Part shown: positions 1-6,636 of the stretch, one piece after another
How positions within the stretch are numbered: position 1 is the stretch's first letter
How the letters are laid out: every line of letters begins with the position of its first letter
Assembly (NCBI GenBank): GCA_029063695.1
Contig: JAIDNR010000109.1
Coordinates: forward strand, 1 to 7,934
Direction: 5' to 3'
DNA: 7,934 bases
Origin: Ruminococcus sp.
GTDB taxonomy: Bacteria > Bacillota > Clostridia > Oscillospirales > Ruminococcaceae
Program-made: the position numbers and the translations under genes
Notes under the pieces: generated by a model
Seen by the model: only the letters and a program-made list of their open reading frames with translations
Databases searched by the model: none
Told to the model about the DNA's origin: nothing

Positions 1-38
1 GTATGATTATTTTGTGCGGGTGCATACTTTATATACAT

Positions 39-44
39 TATAAT
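39..44 (+). promoter_or_regulatory. Possible -10 box upstream of the ABC operon
   Basis: A perfect TATAAT lies 28 bases before the start codon of the first operon gene, in a short AT-rich leader. No matching -35 hexamer sits at 16-18 bp: the nearest TTG-containing hexamer (TTGTGC at 12-17) is 21 bp away. The box may therefore be chance in AT-rich DNA, or the promoter may need an activator. The remainder of 1-72 holds no gene that I can see. Confidence 0.35.
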
Positions 45-72
45 AATATTTTATTCAGGAAAGGAGAAACTC

Positions 73-1101
73 ATGATTACTATTGAAAATCTGACAAAGT
101 TTTACGGCAGCAACAGAGCCGTAAACAACATAAGCTTTACAATAAATGATAATGAGATTCTTGGCTTTCTCGGACCTAATGGTGCCGGAAAGTCAACAAC
201 CATGAACATGATTGCAGGCTACCTGCCCATGACTTCGGGTACGGTGAATATCTGCGGAAGCGACATTTCCAAAGAACCTGTGAAGGCGAAAAAAAATATC
301 GGTTATCTTCCCGAAATTCCGCCTGTCTATCCCGATATGAGAGTTAAAGAATATCTCTCATTCTGTGCAGGACTCAAACGTATTCCCGCAGCACAGAAAT
401 CATCTGAAATCAAGCGTGTAATGAATCTTCTGAAAATTGAAGATGTCAAGCACAAGCTTATCAAAAATCTTTCAAAAGGTTATAAACAGCGTGTGGGATT
501 TGCTCAGGCACTTCTCGGAAATCCGAAATTTCTGATTCTCGATGAACCTACCGTCGGACTTGACCCGAATCAGGTTGTTGAAGTACGACAGATTATCACC
601 GACCTTAAAAAAGAACATTCGGTAATTTTCAGTTCGCACATTCTCTCGGAAGTAAGTGCTGTATGCGACAGGGTTGTTATTATCAACAAAGGTGATATAA
701 AGGCAATTGATACTATCGCAAATCTTGAAAAATCACTCGGCGGAAATCTTATTCTGCACATCAAAATCAACGGAAGCCGTGCGACTGCCTCAAATATTAT
801 TGAGCTTACCAAGGGCGTTAAGGAAATAAGCAAGATAGATTCTGAGGGCAACGACTTTTTCAGCTTTACCGTTCAGCTTGATGGTGACGGTGATGATGTA
901 AAAAACTCTATCATGATGGAACTTATAAAGAATAATATCAAGATTTCAGAAATATATACCGAAAAACCCGACCTCGAAGCCGTATTCGTTGAATTGATTA
1001 ACAGAAATTCTTCAAAATCCGGTATGCAGGAACTGTATGACGAAATCAAGTCGGAAAATCCCGAAAAAATATCTCTTGATAAAAAGGAGGACGACGAATA
1101 A
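73..1101 (+). CDS. ABC transporter ATP-binding protein, GldA-like
   Basis: This is the ATPase subunit of an ABC-2-type transporter and should act on the cytoplasmic face of the membrane, powering the permease encoded next. All nucleotide-binding motifs are visible in the 342 residues: Walker A GPNGAGKST at 34-42, signature LSKGYKQR at 133-140, Walker B FLILDEP at 153-159, D-loop GLD at 162-164 and switch His189. The Q-loop position reads GYLPEIPPVYPDM, with Glu81 in place of the usual Gln; this variant is typical of GldA-like ATPases and supports that assignment over a generic drug-export ATPase. Residues from about 225 onward form an accessory C-terminal domain with a charged, acidic tail, a little longer than many relatives. 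AGGAG at 62-66, six bases ahead, supports this ATG. The stop overlaps the next start by one base (TAATG), implying translational coupling. The ABC assignment is certain. The GldA subfamily call rests on the Q-loop and the neighbours. The substrate is unknown. Confidence 0.93.
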   Translation: MITIENLTKFYGSNRAVNNISFTINDNEILGFLGPNGAGKSTTMNMIAGYLPMTSGTVNICGSDISKEPVKAKKNIGYLPEIPPVYPDMRVKEYLSFCAGLKRIPAAQKSSEIKRVMNLLKIEDVKHKLIKNLSKGYKQRVGFAQALLGNPKFLILDEPTVGLDPNQVVEVRQIITDLKKEHSVIFSSHILSEVSAVCDRVVIINKGDIKAIDTIANLEKSLGGNLILHIKINGSRATASNIIELTKGVKEISKIDSEGNDFFSFTVQLDGDGDDVKNSIMMELIKNNIKISEIYTEKPDLEAVFVELINRNSSKSGMQELYDEIKSENPEKISLDKKEDDE

Positions 1102-1832
1102 TGTTTTCTATCTATAAAAAGGAACTTCAATCCTTCTTTTACACACCGTTTGCTTATGCGGTTTCTGCATTGTTCATGTTCCTGTTTACATTCATGTTCA
1201 ATAATGCACTCGGAAATCTTGAAAAAGCTACTTTTCAGTTCACTTTCCCTGAAATATTCTACAATTTAATCTTCTACTTCATATTCCTGATACCGATTAT
1301 TACAATGCGTACATTTGCCGACGAACGTAAATTCGGTACAGAAGTTCTTCTCATGACCTCACCTGTCAATGTATTTCAGATTATAATCGGCAAATATCTT
1401 GCAAATATCACAGTTTTTCTGTTCATGATTGCAGGCTCGCTCTTTTTCCCCATTTTTACTGCTATGCATGGTACAGTTGTTATAAGTCAGCTTATATGTG
1501 CTTATGTCGGATTCTTCTTCTGGGGTGCTATGTTCATTGCAATAGGACAGCTCGTCTCCGCTTTCACTGAAAACTCAATCATCGCCGCTATAGTAGGTGA
1601 AATTATCATGTTTGTATTCATCTTTATTGATGATTTTTCACAGACTCAGTTTATTGCACAGTATCCGACACTTCAGGGTGTACTTTATGCCTTTGCCGCA
1701 CAACCTCGATTTGCATATTTCTCTCAGGGATTTATGCGTCTTTCTGATATTGTATTCTTTATATCCGCTATAATTGTGGCTATTGCATGGAACTATATCG
1801 TAATTGAAAAAAGACGCTGGAACAGGGGGTAA
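1101..1832 (+). CDS. ABC-2 type permease, GldF-like
   Basis: This is the membrane-spanning subunit partnered with the upstream ATPase. The 243-residue protein shows about six hydrophobic segments, near 17-35, 53-69, 101-121, 130-154, 157-176 and 215-236. The first cytoplasmic loop carries the ABC-2 hallmark MRTFADERKFGTEVLL at 69-84, which contacts the ATPase in this family, and the length fits GldF-type permeases of about 240 residues. AAGGAGG at 1084-1090 lies ten bases before the ATG, inside the end of the ATPase gene. The next gene begins six bases after the stop. Such a short permease probably acts as a dimer, since no second permease gene is present. What it moves, or whether it moves anything rather than transmitting force, cannot be told from the sequence. 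Confidence 0.9.
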   Translation: MFSIYKKELQSFFYTPFAYAVSALFMFLFTFMFNNALGNLEKATFQFTFPEIFYNLIFYFIFLIPIITMRTFADERKFGTEVLLMTSPVNVFQIIIGKYLANITVFLFMIAGSLFFPIFTAMHGTVVISQLICAYVGFFFWGAMFIAIGQLVSAFTENSIIAAIVGEIIMFVFIFIDDFSQTQFIAQYPTLQGVLYAFAAQPRFAYFSQGFMRLSDIVFFISAIIVAIAWNYIVIEKRRWNRG

Positions 1833-1838
1833 GTATCA

Positions 1839-3326
1839 ATGAAAAAGAAAAAATTAAATCTTTCGGGTGCATTGGCTTTCGTTCTTGCACTTCTGATTCT
1901 TATTATATTCGTACCAATCAATATGATTTTCGACTACTATGATAAGGTATACGATATGACGCCATCGGGAAAATACACGCTTAACCCGATAACAGAACAG
2001 CTTCTTGAAGATACATCGGATAAGCAGATTGAAATATACTTTCTTTCCGCACTTATGGATTTAAAAGAAGTACCACGTTATCTTCCGCTTTACCACACTC
2101 TTACAAAACTTGATGAAAAAGATAACATAACACTCACCTGCTTTGACCCGAATGAAGATAAAGAACTTGCCGAATCCCTTAACCCTACAGGACTTCTTGA
2201 TGTAGGTCTTGCTGATATTTTTGTAAAATGCGGAAACACTATCAAGCAGATTAAGTTCAGACGCTGTTTCCAGCAGGATTCAAACAATATTCTTGAATAT
2301 GCAGGCGAAGAACTTATTTCAGGTGCTATTTATCTCTGTACAAGCGGAAATCTTCCGACTGTATACTTCCTTACGGGCTACAGTGACAGAACACTTGATG
2401 AAAATTACTCCATATATAAAGAGGAAATCATGACGGACAACTATGATGTTCAGGAACTCGATTTGTCTACAGTTGATGAAATTCCAGAAAATACAGCTAT
2501 TGTCTACCTCACAGCACCTCAGAAAGATATATCACTTTCAGACCGTGAAAAACTCAGTACCTATATTGATAACGGCGGTGCAATTTCAATGATTCTTCCT
2601 CCGTGCGAAACAGAGGGAAGATTTGAGAATATCGAGTATCTTCTTGCAAAATTTGAAATAGGTATGGACTATAATCTTGTAAGGGAAAAAAATTCCGACT
2701 GGCAGTACCGAAATCTCGATTCCGAACAAGATGACAGATATTTCCGTGTATCTTATCCCTCAAAAGACGAGGACTATACAGAGGATTTGACTACCGACAT
2801 AAATCAGCTTGTAACTGACGGTATGTATATTGCAGGTATCGGAAACACAAGAAGTTTCAGTGCACTTTCTTCTTCAAGTGAAATGATTGAAAAAGCGTCA
2901 ATTATTGAAAATCTTCCGCCGACTGCCGACAGTACAGACTATACAACAATAAGCGAACCCATGGGCGGAGATGATAAAACTGCTGCCGAAGCTAAAGAAA
3001 AATCAAATACTCCGCTTGTTATGGGCTATTACTCATACAACAAACAGACAGGTGCAAAACTCTATGTTATCGGCTCTGATGATTCCCTTGACAATGACAG
3101 AGTTACTATCAGTATATACGGTACAAGAGTTATGACTCTTTTCTCAAACACATGGCTCAGCGACAGCGATATTGATATGGGTATCGGCTCGAAATCAAAT
3201 TCATATGATACTATGGTGTTTGAGGACGGAAAAGATGCCACACGAGCTATCAATCTGTTTATCGTCGTACCGATTCTTTTCGCACTCGCAGGTGTTGCTG
3301 TATGGCTTAAAAGGAGATATGCTTGA
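1839..3326 (+). CDS. GldG-like ABC auxiliary membrane protein
   Basis: This 495-residue protein has a hydrophobic helix near each end (about 10-32 and 472-489) and a large domain between them that is probably extracytoplasmic. It matches the GldG/ABC-auxiliary family: DMTPSGKYTLNPITEQLL after the first helix (39-56), a YFLTGYSD turn (176-183), a two-strand segment ending NYDVQELDL (201-209), the AIVYLTAP strand (220-227) and the DREKLSTYIDNGG segment (235-247). Most relatives have a G-H-G-E turn where this protein has GYSD. A Ser/Asp/Glu-rich low-complexity stretch at about 340-390 precedes a last conserved block, LYVIGSDDSLDND (408-420). AGGGGG at 1824-1829, at the end of the permease gene, serves as ribosome binding site. 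The protein should join the ABC complex as a non-transporting partner. It may hold a Rossmann-like, possibly ligand-binding fold, but no catalytic residues are evident. Confidence 0.85.
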   Translation: MKKKKLNLSGALAFVLALLILIIFVPINMIFDYYDKVYDMTPSGKYTLNPITEQLLEDTSDKQIEIYFLSALMDLKEVPRYLPLYHTLTKLDEKDNITLTCFDPNEDKELAESLNPTGLLDVGLADIFVKCGNTIKQIKFRRCFQQDSNNILEYAGEELISGAIYLCTSGNLPTVYFLTGYSDRTLDENYSIYKEEIMTDNYDVQELDLSTVDEIPENTAIVYLTAPQKDISLSDREKLSTYIDNGGAISMILPPCETEGRFENIEYLLAKFEIGMDYNLVREKNSDWQYRNLDSEQDDRYFRVSYPSKDEDYTEDLTTDINQLVTDGMYIAGIGNTRSFSALSSSSEMIEKASIIENLPPTADSTDYTTISEPMGGDDKTAAEAKEKSNTPLVMGYYSYNKQTGAKLYVIGSDDSLDNDRVTISIYGTRVMTLFSNTWLSDSDIDMGIGSKSNSYDTMVFEDGKDATRAINLFIVVPILFALAGVAVWLKRRYA

Positions 3327-4723
3327 TGAAAAAGATTATTATTGCTGTTTCTGTACTCGCTGTACTGGCAGGAATATCAATCGGGGCTTTTGTTACTGTT
3401 AAATCAAAAAGTGATAAGGAAACTCAGAAGCAGATTGAAACCCTTGCTGATAATGTACTTTTCAACATTGATGATTCCGCCATAAATAAAGTAAGTATTT
3501 TTTATGCCGACAACAGCAGTTACACTGCTGAACTCAAAGATGAAGAATGGACTATGACTGATTCATCTTCAAATGAAAATTTCGCACTGAATCAATACAC
3601 AATACAGCAGATATGCACGTTTATTTCAGACCTTACGGCAGATACAAATTATGGCGAAGCTACTGAAGAAAATAAAGCGAAATACGGTCTCAGCGAACCA
3701 TATAAGGTATCAGTTTCGGACGATGAATCTTCATATACGCTTTATATCGGCGAAAAAAGTCCGACCGGCGATTACTATTATGCTTATACTGATACAAAAA
3801 ACAATATATATGCTATAAATGCATCTGATGCAGAATCCATTATAACTACACGTCTTTCACTTAAAGACGACAAGCTTATTACGTATGGCGACAATGACAT
3901 CACGGGACTTACCCTGAAAAAAGACGGCAAAATCGTCTATGAGCTTATTTTAAATACTGAGAAAAGTTTCTGGGAACTTCCCGACGAGTACTCTATGCTT
4001 ACTGTAAATCAGACAAGACCCGAAAATATTATCACAATGATTACACGTCTCACTGCTGAGGATATGCTTGAGGAATCACCCGACGATTTCACAAAATACG
4101 GCTTTGATAACCCGACAGCCGAATTTATTGTCAAGGCTTCCGACGGTACTGAAAAAACTATTCTCATGAGCAGATACGGTAAGAATGCCGAAACTTATAC
4201 TCATGTTTATCTTCCCGATTCAAAACAGGTTGAAACCTACTATACTGCTGATTTGAAATTTATAGACTATGATATATTTGACCTGATTGTGCAGAACATT
4301 GAAAATGCCAATATGTATGCTGTAAGTGAATTTGAAATAAAATGCGACGAACTCTCTGATAAATTTACAATTGACCATACAAACGGCTATGCAGAGTGCA
4401 GAGGCAATCAAATTGACCTGAATAACGCCGAACTGAAAAGTTTCTTTGAAACTTTCTATAACATCTTCTCATATATCATTATTACAGATATTGATGTTGA
4501 ATCAGAACCCGAACTTACAGACCCCGTATTTTCTGTAAAATACACAAAACTTGACGGCTCGGAATCTTCCGTTGACCTTGTTCCTACAGGCAATGACAAT
4601 AAATGCTTTGTATTCGCCGACGGAGTATACACAGGTACAATAACGGAATCAGACTTTATAAACTCAATGGTTTCTACTTATGAAGTGCTTTGTCGTCAGG
4701 CAGGTATTGAAGTCAGCAATTAA
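3326..4723 (+). CDS. DUF4340 domain membrane-anchored protein
   Basis: The 465-residue product begins with a basic-then-hydrophobic segment (about 2-24) that is either an uncleaved anchor or a signal peptide; no lipobox cysteine follows. The rest is hydrophilic, acidic and probably extracytoplasmic. It matches DUF4340, a family commonly encoded beside GldG-like ABC genes, and contains repeated units. Unit 1 (about 43-170) and unit 2 (about 183-315) each end in a Lys-Tyr-Gly block (KYGLSEP at 119-125, KYGFDNP at 257-263) followed by a beta-rich tail. A third, more divergent unit runs from about 320 to 445. I place the start at the ATG at 3326, which overlaps the stop of the previous gene (TGATG), nine bases after AAGGAG (3311-3316); the in-frame TTG one codon earlier is less likely. 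The biochemical role is unknown. Context suggests an outer partner or substrate-contacting subunit of the ABC complex. Confidence 0.82.
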   Translation: MKKIIIAVSVLAVLAGISIGAFVTVKSKSDKETQKQIETLADNVLFNIDDSAINKVSIFYADNSSYTAELKDEEWTMTDSSSNENFALNQYTIQQICTFISDLTADTNYGEATEENKAKYGLSEPYKVSVSDDESSYTLYIGEKSPTGDYYYAYTDTKNNIYAINASDAESIITTRLSLKDDKLITYGDNDITGLTLKKDGKIVYELILNTEKSFWELPDEYSMLTVNQTRPENIITMITRLTAEDMLEESPDDFTKYGFDNPTAEFIVKASDGTEKTILMSRYGKNAETYTHVYLPDSKQVETYYTADLKFIDYDIFDLIVQNIENANMYAVSEFEIKCDELSDKFTIDHTNGYAECRGNQIDLNNAELKSFFETFYNIFSYIIITDIDVESEPELTDPVFSVKYTKLDGSESSVDLVPTGNDNKCFVFADGVYTGTITESDFINSMVSTYEVLCRQAGIEVSN

Positions 4724-4730
4724 TTAATTT

Positions 4731-4763
4731 AATCTGTACTGTTTTTACAGTACAGATTTTTTT
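4731..4763 (+). terminator. Intrinsic terminator of the ABC operon
   Basis: A perfect 12-bp stem (AATCTGTACTGT at 4731-4742 pairing with 4747-4758) closes a TTTT loop and runs directly into seven T residues (4757-4763, two of them also in the stem). It starts seven bases after the DUF4340 stop codon. This is a textbook Rho-independent terminator and separates the four-gene operon from the downstream transcription unit. Confidence 0.93.
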
Positions 4764-4784
4764 GATGAAAAAGTAATTTTCCTC

Positions 4785-4813
4785 TTGCTTTTTTCTGATT
4801 TTTGTTATATAAT
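4785..4813 (+). promoter_or_regulatory. Sigma-A-type promoter for the UPF0371 gene
   Basis: TTGCTT (4785-4790) and a perfect TATAAT (4808-4813) are separated by exactly 17 bp, the optimal spacing for the housekeeping sigma factor. The site lies just after the preceding terminator. Transcription would start near 4820, giving a leader of about 27 bases. No operator-like repeat is seen around it. Confidence 0.8.
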
Positions 4814-4846
4814 AGTAACATATGATTTTGTATGGAGGACTTTTAT

Positions 4847-6313
4847 ATGAATAAAACAGGCTTTGATAATGAAAAATATCTGAAAATGCAGTCGGAACAC
4901 ATACGTGAGCGTATCGCACAATTCGGCGACAAACTATATCTTGAATTCGGCGGAAAATTGTTCGACGATTTCCACGCTTCACGTGTTCTTCCGGGATTCA
5001 AGCCCGATAGTAAACTACAGATGCTTTTGCAACTGAAAGATGAGGCGGAAATTGTCATAGTTATAAATTCCGATGACATCGAGAAAAATAAAATTCGTGG
5101 GGATTTGGGCATTACATACGATGTAGACGTTATCCGCCTTGTAAACGTATTTACTAAAATCGGGCTTTATGTCAGCAGTGTTGTTCTTACACGCTATGAT
5201 AATCAGCCCACTGCCAATGCTTTTCAGAACAGACTTGAAACTCTCGGAATCAAGGTATATCATCACTACAGCATAAAGGGTTATCCCTCCAATCTCAAGA
5301 AGATTATCAGCGATGAAGGTTACGGTAAAAATGATTATATCGAAACTTCCCGAAAGCTTGTTGTCGTTACTGCTCCCGGACCGGGAAGCGGTAAAATGGC
5401 TACCTGTCTTTCTCAGATTTATCACGAGCATAAGCGTGGAATCAATGCAGGCTATGCTAAGTTCGAGACTTTCCCGATATGGAATCTTCCACTCCGTCAC
5501 CCTGTAAATATCGCCTATGAAGCCGCTACCGCCGACCTCAATGACGTTAATATGATTGACCCGTTTCATCTTGAAGCATACGGTAAAACTACTGTAAACT
5601 ATAATCGTGACATTGAAATTTTTCCTGTACTAAATGCAATGTTTGAAAATATTCTCGGTGAATCGCCTTACAAATCCCCTACTGATATGGGTGTTAATAT
5701 GGCAGGAAACTGTATTATTAACGATGAAGTAACCTGTCAGGCATCTAAAGATGAAATAATCAGACGTTATTATACTGCACTCTGCGACAGAAAAAAAGGT
5801 CTCATCTCCGAAGAAGAGGAAATGAAACTCTCATTCCTTATGAATCAGGCAAATGTTACTCCCGAAAACAGAAAAACCGTTGCCGCCGCACTCGAAAAAG
5901 AACAGGAAACAGGTGCACCTGCTGCTGCTATGGAACTTCCCGATGGTACTATTCTCACGGGCAGAACTTCCGAACTTCTCGGTGCTGTTTCGGGACTTCT
6001 CCTCAATGCACTCAAACATTTTGCAGGTCTTGATGATGATGTACTTCTCATGTCTCCGCACGTCATTGAGCCGATTATGGACTTGAAAGTAAATCATCTC
6101 GGCAACAATAACCCACGTATTCACACGGACGAAACACTTCTTGCACTTTCAATCTGTGCGACTACAGACGACAACGCAAAAAAAGCTATGGAGCAGATTT
6201 CAAAGCTCAGAGGCTGCGAAGTCCACTCCACTGTTATTCTTTCTGCTGTCGATGAACGCATTTTCAAACGTCTTGGCATAAATCTTACCTGCGAGCCTAA
6301 ATACAGCAACTAA
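4847..6313 (+). CDS. UPF0371 (DUF1846) family protein
   Basis: This is a full-length member of the UPF0371/DUF1846 family (488 residues, against roughly 490-500 usual), a conserved soluble bacterial family whose biochemical function I do not know to be established. The most telling region is a P-loop-like VVVTAPGPGSGK (172-183), followed by MATCLSQIYHEH and a block rich in invariant-looking residues around KFETFPIWNLPLRHPVN (205-221), with NMIDPFHLEAYG at 235-246. This suggests nucleotide or phosphate binding, but that is inference. No signal peptide or membrane segment is visible, so it is cytoplasmic. I choose the ATG at 4847 because GGAGG (4834-4838) lies eight bases ahead; the in-frame ATG at 4832 overlaps that site, has no ribosome binding site of its own and would add only five residues. 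It has its own promoter and is followed two bases later by the Imm1-like gene. Confidence 0.92.
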   Translation: MNKTGFDNEKYLKMQSEHIRERIAQFGDKLYLEFGGKLFDDFHASRVLPGFKPDSKLQMLLQLKDEAEIVIVINSDDIEKNKIRGDLGITYDVDVIRLVNVFTKIGLYVSSVVLTRYDNQPTANAFQNRLETLGIKVYHHYSIKGYPSNLKKIISDEGYGKNDYIETSRKLVVVTAPGPGSGKMATCLSQIYHEHKRGINAGYAKFETFPIWNLPLRHPVNIAYEAATADLNDVNMIDPFHLEAYGKTTVNYNRDIEIFPVLNAMFENILGESPYKSPTDMGVNMAGNCIINDEVTCQASKDEIIRRYYTALCDRKKGLISEEEEMKLSFLMNQANVTPENRKTVAAALEKEQETGAPAAAMELPDGTILTGRTSELLGAVSGLLLNALKHFAGLDDDVLLMSPHVIEPIMDLKVNHLGNNNPRIHTDETLLALSICATTDDNAKKAMEQISKLRGCEVHSTVILSAVDERIFKRLGINLTCEPKYSN

Positions 6314-6315
6314 TC

Positions 6316-6636
6316 ATGTATATATGGGAAAAAAATTCGTATAAGGAAATATGGGTTGATACTGAGGACGATGAGCAGTCAATGACTGCACTGATAAACG
6401 GAAGTTATGGCTTTCTTATGTATCTTCCTGACGATGAGAGTGCAGGATTTACTTCAAGGAATCCCGAATACAGCGGTTCTGATGACGAAACTATGGAATT
6501 TTATCTCTCAAACGGACAGCGTGACGAATATCCGTTATCGTGGGTAATTCCGGCGGAACAGGTTGAAAAAGCTGTTGAGTTTTTTAAATTCTTTCACAAA
6601 ATGCCTGAGTTTATAACATGGCATAATGATAATTAA
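6316..6636 (+). CDS. Small acidic protein, Imm1-like immunity protein (tentative)
   Basis: This 106-residue protein is strongly acidic (about 22 Asp/Glu against 7 Lys/Arg) and has no signal or membrane segment. The second half resembles Imm1-type immunity proteins of polymorphic toxin systems. A strand YGFLMYLP (31-38) is followed by EFYLSNGQRDEYPLSWVIP (61-79), an amphipathic helix EQVEKAVEFFKFF (81-93) and a closing PEFITWHND (97-105); the order strand, G-Q-x-x-E-x-P, VIP, helix, P-x-x-x-x-W is that family's general layout as I remember it. Such proteins bind and block a cognate toxin, but no toxin gene is visible here. The ATG lies two bases after the UPF0371 stop with no Shine-Dalgarno sequence, so translation probably depends on coupling. 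Its stop overlaps that of the convergent coaBC gene. The gene itself is likely real because of length, composition and operon position; the Imm1 assignment is a pattern match by eye and could be wrong. Confidence 0.6.
   Translation: MYIWEKNSYKEIWVDTEDDEQSMTALINGSYGFLMYLPDDESAGFTSRNPEYSGSDDETMEFYLSNGQRDEYPLSWVIPAEQVEKAVEFFKFFHKMPEFITWHNDN

Noticed and set aside
1..27. Inverted repeat GTATG (1-5) / CATAC (23-27) upstream of the ABC operon as an operator
   Set aside because: The arms are only five bases long with a 17-base gap and no further symmetry, so chance is likely.
3323..3325. TTG start for the DUF4340 gene
   Set aside because: The adjacent ATG at 3326 has good spacing to AAGGAG and gives the common TGATG overlap; TTG is a weaker start.
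73..3326. Assigning a gliding motility role and gldA/gldF/gldG symbols
   Set aside because: Similarity is at subfamily level only, other gliding genes are absent, and the host appears to be a Firmicute in which gliding by this system is not known to me.
4719..4730. Bidirectional activity of the terminator at 4731-4763
   Set aside because: The opposite strand lacks a continuous T tract after the stem, and no - strand gene ends there.
4832..4846. Upstream ATG adding five residues to the UPF0371 protein
   Set aside because: This ATG overlaps the GGAGG at 4834-4838, which is ideally placed for the ATG at 4847, and it has no ribosome binding site of its own.
5015..5569. A 184-codon open frame on the - strand inside the UPF0371 gene
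   Set aside because: It lies wholly antisense to a strongly conserved gene, lacks a recognisable domain and is explained by the codon pattern of the + strand gene.
6316..6636. A toxin-immunity or phage-defence island
   Set aside because: Only one possible immunity protein is present. The neighbours are housekeeping or conserved genes, and there is no toxin, nuclease, integrase or transposase.
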